Origin: Xanthomonas fragariae
GTDB taxonomy: Bacteria > Pseudomonadota > Gammaproteobacteria > Xanthomonadales > Xanthomonadaceae
Assembly: GCF_900183975.1 (NCBI RefSeq)
Contig: NZ_LT853882.1
Span: forward strand, 2,163,501-2,227,500
Direction: 5' to 3'
Length of the DNA stretch: 64,000 bases
Part shown: piece after piece, positions 16,051 through 24,193 of the stretch
Position numbering within the stretch: the stretch's first letter is position 1
Layout of the letters: the number at the start of each line of letters is the position of its first letter
Program-made: the position numbers and the translations under genes
Notes under the pieces: generated by a model
Told to the model about the DNA's origin: nothing
What the model saw: the letters and a program-made list of their open reading frames with translations, nothing else
Database searches by the model: none

Positions 16051-16112
16051 CAGAATGAGCCGTATAAGACCGAGAGCTATATCACTTCAGCAGCCCGCGA
16101 AGGAGTTATGTG

Positions 16113-16385
16113 ATGCGTGACGAAAAGGATTTGGGAACCCTGCAGCTGCCGCTACCTGGTCGACCAGGTCGGCCACCGGCGAACGGGTTATGCGCAATGA
16201 CCGACGCCGAGCGATCCAAGCTCTACCGCGAACGCCAGGCCAAGCGCCTTGTCAAGGGCCGCTGCAACCTGCAGGAGCTGACCGACACCCTCCTCGTCGA
16301 ACAGATCCGCCAGGCGATCGCCAACGGATCTGCCAAGCGCACGGTGGCCAGGTACGTCACCGAGCTGGCACGCCGCTATGCGTAA
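16113..16385 (+). CDS. Small DNA-binding-type phage protein, 90 aa (copy A)
   Basis: Starts MRDEKDLGTLQLPLPGRPGR, with RBS AAGGAG. The PGRPGRPPANG segment and MTDAERSKLYRERQAKRL are typical of small plasmid/phage regulators, and the C-terminus (TLLVEQIRQAIANG, RYVTELARRYA) is helical. The upstream 60 bp resemble the zot 3' end, so this is the intact partner of the partial duplicate at 15393. Confidence 0.6.
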   Translation: MRDEKDLGTLQLPLPGRPGRPPANGLCAMTDAERSKLYRERQAKRLVKGRCNLQELTDTLLVEQIRQAIANGSAKRTVARYVTELARRYA

Positions 16386-16414
16386 CGGCCTGGAACCACC
16401 CGAGCGCCCTGGGT

Positions 16415-16521
16415 GTAGGGGCAGCGCCCCTACGGATACGCTCCACGCTTCACCCGCGCCGTGGACGTCTCGGCCCTCGCGTTCTATGCACAACCTGTGC
16501 CCTGTCGGCGAACCCCGCGCC
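16415..16521 (+). repeat. About 110-bp phage intergenic element, copy A2
   Basis: Second occurrence within copy A, starting with the hairpin TAGGGGCAGCGCCCCTA and sharing the central GCCGTGGACGTCTCGGCCCT segment with the element at 15940. Confidence 0.7.
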
Positions 16522-16523
16522 AT

Positions 16524-16832
16524 TCACCCTGCAGACCGCTTTTCGCGTCTGTGCCGGAGTATGTCCCGCAGGTAGATCACCTGGCAGGGCTCAGACTTCC
16601 TAGCGTCTGGTGTCCTTGTGGCCACAGGCGTTCCCGGCACGTCTCGCCGGCTTTGCCGTTCCTCGGCCATCATCAATGACCACTCCCGCGCGATGCAGCA
16701 CGTCAGCGACCAGAACGCCATATCGGCGGGGTGCAGGTCTCGACCCTCGGGAGTGAAGAATCGGTCTCCCTGAAAACCAAAACCGGCCCAAGGGCCGGTC
16801 AGGTCTACGCGATCGTAGGTGTCTAGCTTCAT
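16524..16832 (-). CDS. Leftward phage accessory protein with WAGF...PEGRDLHP motif (copy A)
   Basis: 102 aa from MKLDTYDRVDL. The central WAGFGFQGDRFFTPEG followed by RDLHP aligns residue by residue in its conserved positions with FAGWRVAGNYLVSPDG then DRMTP in the third phage's protein at 23933, consistent with one small family (possibly DUF3653, from recall). Both genes lie next to the att/dif site and face against the structural operon. The C-terminus is basic. Function unknown. Confidence 0.55.
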   Translation of the reverse strand: MKLDTYDRVDLTGPWAGFGFQGDRFFTPEGRDLHPADMAFWSLTCCIAREWSLMMAEERQSRRDVPGTPVATRTPDARKSEPCQVIYLRDILRHRREKRSAG

Positions 16833-17299
16833 TGTCCAGTCCGCTCCCTGTGGAGTGGCCGGCAGTAATAGGCCATCAGCACGCACAGGAGCGTCAACAC
16901 GGCCACTTCGCATAATGTATAGAGGGTTGGCGTTATGGCGACCGGAGAGAAGGCCGCCACTACCGCCTCATGGCTTCCTGCGTGGATCCCTAGTGCGACT
17001 AGGCCCAGCACCCCGACCACCGCGGTGATCGGGGCCAGTCTGTCCAGGATCGATTGCCACAGAGCACGTTCTGTCGCGGACGCTGCACGCTCGGTGTGAA
17101 TCCTTGCCATCCAGCTTGCCCCGTCTAGCGTTGCAAGCGCACAGAGCTGCGCAATTTGATCGTCCGGCAGCACATACCTGCCCGAACGCCAAGAGCTAAC
17201 CATCGCCCTGGTCACCCCCAGCTTCTGAGCTAACTCATTGTCTGAACTGAACTTTCCTCCTGCTCGCACAAGGTTGATCAGTTCGTTTTCCGCGCTCAT
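16829..17299 (-). CDS. Phage repressor-like HTH protein, full-length (copy B)
   Basis: 156 aa from ATG 17299. Residues 1-131 equal copy A. Because the frame crosses the phage-phage junction rather than chromosomal DNA, it continues with EVAVLTLLCVLMAYYCRPLH and ends RERTGQ, adding a second hydrophobic segment. This is the form expected from circular phage DNA. The end of the gene overlaps, on the same strand, the start of the accessory gene at 16832 by 4 bp. Confidence 0.75.
   Translation of the reverse strand: MSAENELINLVRAGGKFSSDNELAQKLGVTRAMVSSWRSGRYVLPDDQIAQLCALATLDGASWMARIHTERAASATERALWQSILDRLAPITAVVGVLGLVALGIHAGSHEAVVAAFSPVAITPTLYTLCEVAVLTLLCVLMAYYCRPLHRERTGQ
16905..16932. other. attP-type junction between tandem phage copies
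   Basis: ACTTCGCATAA (16905-16915), TGTATA (16916-16921), GAGGGTTGGCG (16922-16932). Both arms are phage-derived. The XerC-type arm resembles dif, but the other arm does not resemble a XerD site, so the phage brings only one good arm. Confidence 0.85.
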
Positions 17300-17370
17300 G
17301 TTTAGCTGACCTTTACATTCTTGTTTCGCTGAACTATACAAGCGTCTGCGTTTAGCGTGGCTAAGCGTCC

Positions 17371-17413
17371 CGCCCCCCGGCACCCCCCGGGGGTCACGGG
17401 TCAGGGTAGGGGA
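17371..17413. repeat. GC-rich element conserved between both phage types (copy B)
   Basis: Same sequence as 10470-10512. Confidence 0.7.
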
Positions 17414-17414
17414 C

Positions 17415-17543
17415 ATGTCAAGGGGACATTTCGTGACGCATCACTTTATGCTGGCCGGCTTGCTGGTGCTGATCGCCTGCGCATACCTGCGCGGCGTGAT
17501 CGGCTATTACATGATCGGCAACACCCCGGCGGTGGTTCTGTGA
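17415..17543 (+). CDS. Small phage membrane protein, 42 aa (copy B)
   Basis: Identical to the gene at 10514-10642; GTGA overlap with rep. Confidence 0.6.
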   Translation: MSRGHFVTHHFMLAGLLVLIACAYLRGVIGYYMIGNTPAVVL

Positions 17544-18601
17544 CCCCGCTCCTCGCCCTTTGTTTACCCTTTTCACCGGCGCAGCTGTGCAATCGGCCGG
17601 CGCACCCGGTTGGCCCGAGCAGTAACACGGGCCAAAAGTCTCAGACCCTCGAATGTCTCTCGAAGCCGATCATCGATTTCTGCACCCTCGTTTTTGACTC
17701 TGACAAGGCCGTCAATTTCTTCAAGCGCATGAACGCACAGCAGATGGTGGCCTACGTGTTCGGCACCTCCAGCAGCATCGTTGCTGGCCCCCTCGCTGAT
17801 CGCTTGTGGAACTTCCGCTATCAGCGCAGCGCAATGCTGATCGATGAGACTTCTAGCGTCTGTGGTCGCCTCGGTCTCTCCGACGATGGTGAGGTCATGA
17901 TCAGCCTCACAGGGCAGGGCTGTAGCCACGTCCCCAGCTGGCCGTTTGTCGAGCGCATCGCCGAGGATCTCGGTGCGCATTTGACTCGCGTCGATATCGC
18001 CATCGATGACCACAGCGGTGAGATTTTCGATGTCCAGCAGTTCCGTGAGGCATACCACGAAGGACTGTTCACAATGAACGGCCGGCCTCCGCACGCTAAG
18101 TCGATCAACGACGAGGGCACCAACAAGGGGTCATCGTTCTACATCGGCCAAAAGGGCCACAAAGAGCTGTGCATCTACGAAAAGGGCAAGCAGCTCGGCG
18201 ACCCGGAAAGTGATTGGGTTCGCTGCGAACTCCGTCTCTACGCCAAGCGTATCAATCTTCCCCTGGCCGCGTTGTCTAACCCTGGCAAGTACTTCGCCAG
18301 CGCTTACACCGTTCTCGCTGATCTGGTCATTGGTGAGTTGACCAGGCTGGAATTGAAAGAACGCATGGTTAATCCGTCCGTCAAAGCCATGGTCGATTTC
18401 ATCGACACGCAAGCCGGCACAGCGCTCCGCGTCCTCTGGAACGCGTTGAACAGTCGCAGCCCCGAATACGCCGTGTCTGTCCTGCAGCGCTACCTGTCGC
18501 ACGACGGCGTACCAGGGCGTTTCAAGAACCTGCATCAGCTCGACTTAGAGGTTCGCATCAGCAACCAGCTGGATGAGCTGTTCCCCGATTGCGCCTACTA
18601 G
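17540..18601 (+). CDS. Phage replication initiation protein (RstA/Rep_trans family), copy B
   Basis: Identical in translation to the gene at 10639-11700, including the GTG start coupled to the 42-aa gene. Confidence 0.85.
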   Translation: MTPLLALCLPFSPAQLCNRPAHPVGPSSNTGQKSQTLECLSKPIIDFCTLVFDSDKAVNFFKRMNAQQMVAYVFGTSSSIVAGPLADRLWNFRYQRSAMLIDETSSVCGRLGLSDDGEVMISLTGQGCSHVPSWPFVERIAEDLGAHLTRVDIAIDDHSGEIFDVQQFREAYHEGLFTMNGRPPHAKSINDEGTNKGSSFYIGQKGHKELCIYEKGKQLGDPESDWVRCELRLYAKRINLPLAALSNPGKYFASAYTVLADLVIGELTRLELKERMVNPSVKAMVDFIDTQAGTALRVLWNALNSRSPEYAVSVLQRYLSHDGVPGRFKNLHQLDLEVRISNQLDELFPDCAY

Positions 18602-18725
18602 GGACCGTGTCGCTTGCGGCGCGGGCCCCACCAACACCGCATTCGTGACTCTTCACGAAACTAATTTATCGCAACCGCACCGTGACGCATCACGGAATTC
18701 CATCACAGTCAAGGTAACAATCGCA

Positions 18726-19016
18726 ATGAAGATCACGATCACAAGCCAGCACGTCAATGAAAAGCACTGGGAGAAGCAGGGCCGCAGCGGAATCATCCGC
18801 ACGCAGGAAGCCAGCGCCGAAACCCCGAAGTTCCGCCAGACGGTCCGTCTGGATCTTGGCAAGGAACCGCCCTATGAAAACGGCGTCTACGAGTACAACC
18901 TCGAAGACAACGTGGCTGTCAATCGCTATGGCGATTTCGAGCTCCCGCGTAAGCCGACCCTGGTGCGCGTCGACAAGCCCGCCCAGGGCGTCCAGCAGCC
19001 GCCCAAGGCTGCATAA
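18726..19016 (+). CDS. ssDNA-binding protein, copy B
   Basis: Identical to 11825-12115. Confidence 0.75.
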   Translation: MKITITSQHVNEKHWEKQGRSGIIRTQEASAETPKFRQTVRLDLGKEPPYENGVYEYNLEDNVAVNRYGDFELPRKPTLVRVDKPAQGVQQPPKAA

Positions 19017-19025
19017 GGAATCCTC

Positions 19026-19226
19026 ATGGCCGTCTTTGTCCTGCACTGCAAGGAAGCCGACTACGACGCTTCTACGGGGCAATGCGCGGTCCCCTTCTAC
19101 GGACCTGCATCGAGTTTCCCGCCGCCGATCGATGCAACCGAAGGCCTAATCCTCAGTGTCGCTATTGCTGGCATGTGGGGAGTGGGTTTCATGATCCGGC
19201 AAGCACGCCGGGCAGCAGGCGGATAA
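19026..19226 (+). CDS. Small phage membrane protein, possible minor coat (66 aa), copy B
   Basis: Identical to 12125-12325. Confidence 0.65.
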   Translation: MAVFVLHCKEADYDASTGQCAVPFYGPASSFPPPIDATEGLILSVAIAGMWGVGFMIRQARRAAGG

Positions 19227-19261
19227 CCCGATTCACCATCACTCAACCAAGGCACAAGCAA

Positions 19262-19474
19262 ATGAAGAAGAACACCACCAAGCGTTTCACCCTTGCCAAG
19301 ATCGGCACCGGCCTGGCCGCTGCTGCAGCTGCAGGCGCTGCGACTGCGGGCGAACTGGCAGAAGCTGCCGTCGGCTCGATGGACAAGAGCGAGCTGACTG
19401 CCATCGGCGTCGGCGTGCTGGTCCTCTGCGGCGTCGTGGCCATCATCAAGTCGGGCAAGCGCGCAGCGGCTTGA
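19262..19474 (+). CDS. Major coat protein pVIII, copy B
   Basis: Identical to 12361-12573. Confidence 0.9.
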   Translation: MKKNTTKRFTLAKIGTGLAAAAAAGAATAGELAEAAVGSMDKSELTAIGVGVLVLCGVVAIIKSGKRAAA

Positions 19475-19497
19475 TCGCTGTAGGGGGGCAGGGCATA

Positions 19498-19522
19498 GGG
19501 CAGGGAAACCTGCCCTTTTTTT
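19498..19522 (+). terminator. Rho-independent terminator after pVIII (copy B)
   Basis: Same stem-loop and T-tract as 12597-12621. Confidence 0.88.
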
Positions 19523-19554
19523 CAACGTGACGCGTCACGAAATAGGGGAACGAA

Positions 19555-19623
19555 ATGGAATACGCAGGTTACTTCGTCATGGTCGGCATCCTGGGGGGTC
19601 TATGGCTCGCACTGGATTCCTAA
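19555..19623 (+). CDS. 22-aa phage membrane microprotein (copy B)
   Basis: Identical to 12654-12722. Confidence 0.55.
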   Translation: MEYAGYFVMVGILGGLWLALDS

Positions 19624-20825
19624 CCTTTCTCGGTCGCGTGTTCGCGTCCTCGATCGCTCGCAGCCTTGCTTACGCGGTAGCAGCGATCGTCCTTGCGACA
19701 CTTGGCATTGGCAATGCCCGGGCTGCAACAACTGCGCAGGAGGCTTATGCGCGATGCATGCAGGACGCTTCTGTGCATGTACCCAATGACACGAACTTGA
19801 TCACCAAGGCGGGTAGTTGCCCTCAGAAAACATCACCAAACGGCGGCAAGTTCTATCAGTGTCAATACGAAGCTGCTGAGTACTACCAGGGACCTGTCCG
19901 CATCGTTACGTGTGGCGATTTTGCATTCGACGACGACGCGAACACTTGTCCCTCTAAGCCTGATGAATTCGGTTGGCTGGTCGATGATCTCGGCACCAAG
20001 TGCCACGATGGCTGTACCTACGCGTACAACCCTACCGCAGGCGGTTACTCAACAACCGGCACGACGTGCACGCCGAATCCCGACCAGCCGGAGCCACAGC
20101 TAGACACTGATCGCGATGGTATGCCAGACGACAAGGACGCGTTTCCTAACGATCCCAACGAATCTAAAGATACTGATGGCGATGGCATTGGCGATAACAG
20201 CGACGTCGCACCTGACGACCCGGAGAATGGCAAGGACGACAAGGACGGCGATGAGAAGGACAACCAGGCCGCCGGGGGTGGAACCTGCGGTGCACCGCCT
20301 AGCTGCTCGGGTGACGCGATCGCATGCAACACAAATTGGCAGATCTGGCGCCTACGCTGCCAGGGCACTGCGACCGGTTCCGTGACGGGTGACGTAACTA
20401 ACTGCTCGGCCGGCATCAACGTCACTAGCCCCGATCCACTCGCCAACGCGAACATCATCCTGCAGCGCAAGATTGCGTGCAAAACCGGCGATAGCAACGG
20501 CAACCAGGGCGACGGCGAGCAACCAGCCTGGACGAAGGTCAACGGCATGTCGCAAGACCCTGGCAAGGGCGGTAGCAACAGTGACATCCCTGGCATCAAC
20601 GAAGTGCAGGTGACAGCAGACACCCTCGATCAATCGGGTTTCGGCGGCGGTGCCTGCGTTGGTTTTGTCGGTGCCAGCAGTGGCACAGGCGTGTCTTCTG
20701 GGTTCACGCAATCGCTTGCATCACCACCCGCGTTTTTCTGCGACTACATTGGCTGGCTCAAACTCGCAATCATCACCGGCGCTGCTATTTATTCCGTCAT
20801 CACGATTTCAAAGGGACACGCCTAA
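19602..20825 (+). CDS. Minor coat/adsorption protein pIII, copy B
   Basis: Identical in translation to 12701-13924. Confidence 0.82.
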   Translation: MARTGFLTFLGRVFASSIARSLAYAVAAIVLATLGIGNARAATTAQEAYARCMQDASVHVPNDTNLITKAGSCPQKTSPNGGKFYQCQYEAAEYYQGPVRIVTCGDFAFDDDANTCPSKPDEFGWLVDDLGTKCHDGCTYAYNPTAGGYSTTGTTCTPNPDQPEPQLDTDRDGMPDDKDAFPNDPNESKDTDGDGIGDNSDVAPDDPENGKDDKDGDEKDNQAAGGGTCGAPPSCSGDAIACNTNWQIWRLRCQGTATGSVTGDVTNCSAGINVTSPDPLANANIILQRKIACKTGDSNGNQGDGEQPAWTKVNGMSQDPGKGGSNSDIPGINEVQVTADTLDQSGFGGGACVGFVGASSGTGVSSGFTQSLASPPAFFCDYIGWLKLAIITGAAIYSVITISKGHA

Positions 20826-21116
20826 ATGCCCGCCATTCTCGGTGCACTCATCGCAGGCTTGTTGCAGGCCCTGCGCACGTATCTCCCCGGCATCGTCGGC
20901 CGGATCTTGTTGGCGTTCGGCATTGGCCTCACAACGCACGCGGTGGCGCTTCCAGCGATGAAGGCGGTGATTCAAGGCTTTCTCGGTCGGCTGCCCAACG
21001 TGCTTTATGCCTACTTCGAGGCGAGCGGCTGCGGCATTGCGACAACCATGGTTCTTTCCGCTGTGATCGCTGCGCGGTCGCAATCTGTGATTCTCACGAA
21101 ATTGTGGAGCAAGTAA
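20826..21116 (+). CDS. Minor coat protein pVI-like, copy B
   Basis: Identical to 13925-14215. Confidence 0.78.
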   Translation: MPAILGALIAGLLQALRTYLPGIVGRILLAFGIGLTTHAVALPAMKAVIQGFLGRLPNVLYAYFEASGCGIATTMVLSAVIAARSQSVILTKLWSK

Positions 21117-22294
21117 TGGGCGTCTATCTCGTCACCGGCCAGCCTGGCCACGGTAAAACAGCCTATGGCCTTGACAAGGCCTTCCAGTGGCAGAAAGAGG
21201 GCCGCAAGATCTACGCCAACGGCGTCAAGGATCTGGACTACGGCAAGGCGGATTTCACCTACCTTGATGACCCCACCAAGTGGGAACAGCTGCCCGATGG
21301 ATCCGTGGTGCTGCTCGATGAGTGCTACACCATCTTTCCGAACCGCAACCCAGGTGCCAAGGTGCCTGACCACGTTGAAGCGATGGCCCGGCATCGCCAT
21401 CGCGGATTCGACTTCATCCTGATCGCGCAGCAAGGGCTGCAGCTCGACCCGTTCCTGCGTGGCCTGTACGAGGAGCACGTGCATGTGCGCCAGACCTCGA
21501 TCATGAAGAGCAAGACGAAGTTGAAGCGCTGGAACATGTACCAGGGCAACGTCCAGGGCGCATGCAACGACATCGTGGATTGGGTGCGGCCTAAGTATGT
21601 GTTTGACTACTACACGTCCACCACGCTGGTCACCACGCGCCGCCAGATTCCCACCTGGATTCGCAACATCGGTATCGGGGTTGTACTGCTCGCAGTGGTC
21701 CTCTTTTGGCTGCGCTGGCACTTTCAATCCAAGATCGCCGGATTCGAAGCAGAGCACAAGGCACTGACCGCGAAACAAGGTGCGACACCGACTGCCCTGG
21801 GAGGTACGACGGGGGCGGGCGGTGTCGCCGTTACACGCGCACCACTCACGCCCCTGGAATACGCACAGGCGCATCGCCCACGCATTGCGTCCATGCCCTG
21901 GACAGCGCCCATCTATGACCAGCGTCCAGTCGTCTCTAATCCGCAGGTGTTCTGCATTGCAAGCAACGCCGGCATTGACGGGCAGGGCAAACACCACGAA
22001 GCCGGTTGCAGGTGCATGACAGAGCAGGGCACGCGTTACGTTGTACCGCCGCATGAGTGCCGATTCATGGCGGAGAACGGGCCGGCCTACAACCCGTACA
22101 AGATGCCTCCCACCGAGCTTGCCGCAACACTGCGCGACCAGCTCAACACGACGCCAGCTGCGGATGCTCCTTTGCCTTCCCTGACTGGGACCGTCCTGCA
22201 GACAAAACCGCGCAGCCTCGGCACCATGCCCGAGAACGAACCGTACAAGTCAGAGAGCTTTATCACCGCGCCAGCCCGCGAAGGAGTTATGTGA
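21116..22294 (+). CDS. zot: Zot-family assembly ATPase (pI), copy B
   Basis: Identical to 14215-15393. Confidence 0.92.
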   Translation: MGVYLVTGQPGHGKTAYGLDKAFQWQKEGRKIYANGVKDLDYGKADFTYLDDPTKWEQLPDGSVVLLDECYTIFPNRNPGAKVPDHVEAMARHRHRGFDFILIAQQGLQLDPFLRGLYEEHVHVRQTSIMKSKTKLKRWNMYQGNVQGACNDIVDWVRPKYVFDYYTSTTLVTTRRQIPTWIRNIGIGVVLLAVVLFWLRWHFQSKIAGFEAEHKALTAKQGATPTALGGTTGAGGVAVTRAPLTPLEYAQAHRPRIASMPWTAPIYDQRPVVSNPQVFCIASNAGIDGQGKHHEAGCRCMTEQGTRYVVPPHECRFMAENGPAYNPYKMPPTELAATLRDQLNTTPAADAPLPSLTGTVLQTKPRSLGTMPENEPYKSESFITAPAREGVM

Positions 22295-22497
22295 TGCGTG
22301 ACGAAAATGACAGTGCAACCCTGCAGCTCGCGCTACCTTGTCGACCAGGTCGGCCACCGGCAAACGGGTTATGTGCAATGACAGATGCCGAGCGATCCAA
22401 GCTCTACCGCGAACGCCAGGCCAAACGCCTTTCGACAGCCCCGCCAGGGGCGCAGTCACAGGGGAGTCGGCTTTCGCCTTACGCCCAACCGATTTAG
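22294..22497 (+). pseudogene. Truncated duplicate of the 90-aa regulator-like gene (copy B)
   Basis: Identical to 15393-15596, so the truncation existed before the tandem formed. Confidence 0.6.
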
Positions 22498-22805
22498 CAT
22501 GGGTCGTTAGTCAGTTCTTGCCATCCGTTGGATAGCCGGCCAAAGCGTTTGCCTTGAATGCATCGTTCGTCCGATTCTAGGGGGCGTAGCTTGGCTGCTT
22601 CTGATTGGTGCCGCTGGGCGTGTGGCGTGTATAGCTCTCGAGCATTTGGTTGAGGCACCGAACCTGCAATGCTGCGCACGGTCAAGTAGCCCAGGCATAG
22701 TGCTACCACGCCTGCGAATGCGGCGATCATTAGCTGTCCTACGAAGATGCCCAGTGCGATTTCCCACCAAAGCCCATCGTGGTTGTTTTGCGGTCTGTAG
22801 CCCAT
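22494..22805 (-). CDS. Leftward phage membrane protein, unknown (copy B)
   Basis: Identical to 15593-15904. Confidence 0.5.
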   Translation of the reverse strand: MGYRPQNNHDGLWWEIALGIFVGQLMIAAFAGVVALCLGYLTVRSIAGSVPQPNARELYTPHAQRHQSEAAKLRPLESDERCIQGKRFGRLSNGWQELTNDPC

Positions 22806-22840
22806 ACGGCCCCCGATGACGATGAGCGGGCATTGTAGGG

Positions 22841-22951
22841 GTGTAGGGGCATAGCCCCTACGGATACTGCCTCACCCGCGCCGTGGACGTCTCGGCCCTC
22901 GCGTTCTATGCACAACCTGTGCCCTGTCGGCGAACTCCGCGCCAGCCACCA
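22841..22951 (+). repeat. About 110-bp phage intergenic element, copy B1
   Basis: Same sequence as 15940-16050. Confidence 0.7.
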
Positions 22952-23013
22952 CAGAATGAGCCGTATAAGACCGAGAGCTATATCACTTCAGCAGCCCGCG
23001 AAGGAGTTATGTG

Positions 23014-23286
23014 ATGCGTGACGAAAAGGATTTGGGAACCCTGCAGCTGCCGCTACCTGGTCGACCAGGTCGGCCACCGGCGAACGGGTTATGCGCAATG
23101 ACCGACGCCGAGCGATCCAAGCTCTACCGCGAACGCCAGGCCAAGCGCCTTGTCAAGGGCCGCTGCAACCTGCAGGAGCTGACCGACACCCTCCTCGTCG
23201 AACAGATCCGCCAGGCGATCGCCAACGGATCTGCCAAGCGCACGGTGGCCAGGTACGTCACCGAGCTGGCACGCCGCTATGCGTAA
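23014..23286 (+). CDS. Small DNA-binding-type phage protein, 90 aa (copy B)
   Basis: Identical to 16113-16385. Confidence 0.6.
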   Translation: MRDEKDLGTLQLPLPGRPGRPPANGLCAMTDAERSKLYRERQAKRLVKGRCNLQELTDTLLVEQIRQAIANGSAKRTVARYVTELARRYA

Positions 23287-23315
23287 CGGCCTGGAACCAC
23301 CCGAGCGCCCTGGGT

Positions 23316-23422
23316 GTAGGGGCAGCGCCCCTACGGATACGCTCCACGCTTCACCCGCGCCGTGGACGTCTCGGCCCTCGCGTTCTATGCACAACCTGTG
23401 CCCTGTCGGCGAACCCCGCGCC
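23316..23422 (+). repeat. About 110-bp phage intergenic element, copy B2
   Basis: Same sequence as 16415-16521. Confidence 0.7.
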
Positions 23423-23424
23423 AT

Positions 23425-23733
23425 TCACCCTGCAGACCGCTTTTCGCGTCTGTGCCGGAGTATGTCCCGCAGGTAGATCACCTGGCAGGGCTCAGACTTC
23501 CTAGCGTCTGGTGTCCTTGTGGCCACAGGCGTTCCCGGCACGTCTCGCCGGCTTTGCCGTTCCTCGGCCATCATCAATGACCACTCCCGCGCGATGCAGC
23601 ACGTCAGCGACCAGAACGCCATATCGGCGGGGTGCAGGTCTCGACCCTCGGGAGTGAAGAATCGGTCTCCCTGAAAACCAAAACCGGCCCAAGGGCCGGT
23701 CAGGTCTACGCGATCGTAGGTGTCTAGCTTCAT
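23425..23733 (-). CDS. Leftward phage accessory protein with WAGF...PEGRDLHP motif (copy B)
   Basis: Identical to 16524-16832 from the same start MKLDTYDRVDL. The open frame extends further upstream through the dif site, but that extension is chromosomal or third-phage DNA. Confidence 0.55.
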   Translation of the reverse strand: MKLDTYDRVDLTGPWAGFGFQGDRFFTPEGRDLHPADMAFWSLTCCIAREWSLMMAEERQSRRDVPGTPVATRTPDARKSEPCQVIYLRDILRHRREKRSAG

Positions 23734-23805
23734 TGTCCAGTCCGCTCCCTGTGGAGTGGCCGGCAGTAATAGGCCATCAGCACGCACAGGAGCGTCAACA
23801 CGGCC

Positions 23806-23833
23806 ACTTCGCATAATGTATATTATGTCAAAT
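23806..23833. other. Complete dif site (attR of tandem phage, left end of third phage)
   Basis: The XerC arm ACTTCGCATAA (23806-23816), core TGTATA (23817-23822) and XerD arm TTATGTCAAAT (23823-23833) match the proteobacterial dif pattern of two 11-bp arms around a 6-bp centre. Integration has kept a complete recombination site here, so chromosome dimer resolution and further integration remain possible. Confidence 0.88.
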
Positions 23834-23932
23834 CGCAGGGCGTGCACTGGGCTACTACGCCGGCTTGCTAAAGCTGCTGTTAGCATCTTTCTTTCCCGGA
23901 CGGAAGTCCCCTACGAAAGGAAGCATCGACGC

Positions 23933-24193
23933 ATGTGTGAGTATCTAAGCGGGCGTTTCGCCGGATGGCGTGTTGCAGGCAACTACCTCGTAAGTCCTGA
24001 TGGTGATCGGATGACGCCTGAGCGGCTGAAAGGATTGGTGTGGCGAGACCAAATGGAGCTGCGACTTGCGGGATTTGCGACACGTAGAAAAGCGGAAGCG
24101 GCGAAAAAGCGGTTTCGGCAGCAAACAGTCAAAGTGGTCGTGGTCAACTTGAGTAGCTGGCGCGATAGGCACTTCGGAACGATTGCAGGATAA
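23933..24193 (+). CDS. Phage accessory protein with FAGW...SPDG motif (third phage)
   Basis: 86 aa from ATG 23933 (AAAGGAAG about 10 bases upstream). The motif FAGWRVAGNYLVSPDG then DRMTPERLKGLVWRDQ resembles small phage proteins often labelled DUF3653 (from recall) and matches the tandem phage protein at 16524. It is basic overall (RRKAEAAKKRFRQ), which would suit nucleic-acid binding. It lies next to dif and is oriented against the structural operon. Confidence 0.6.
   Translation: MCEYLSGRFAGWRVAGNYLVSPDGDRMTPERLKGLVWRDQMELRLAGFATRRKAEAAKKRFRQQTVKVVVVNLSSWRDRHFGTIAG

Larger units (their letters stand above)
10015..16915 (+). mobile_element. Inovirus prophage, tandem copy A
   Basis: One complete filamentous phage genome of 6901 bp, bounded by the TGTATA core at 10015 and at 16916. 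Gene order is divergent repressor, 42-aa membrane protein, Rep, ssDNA-binding protein, 66-aa membrane protein, pVIII, terminator, 22-aa peptide, pIII, pVI, Zot, a duplicated regulator-like gene, and two leftward accessory genes. No integrase is encoded. The layout matches Cf1/phiLf-type Xanthomonas phages, which use host XerC/XerD. The encoded proteins are identical to copy B except for the end of the repressor. Confidence 0.93.
16916..23816 (+). mobile_element. Inovirus prophage, tandem copy B
   Basis: A head-to-tail repeat of copy A with a constant offset of 6901 bp; every gene has the same translated product apart from the repressor C-terminus. The right end is the dif site at 23806. Confidence 0.93.

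Noticed and set aside
16188..16523. 111-codon minus frame in the phage
   Set aside because: It covers the repeated hairpin element and the 90-aa gene in antisense; no support as a gene.
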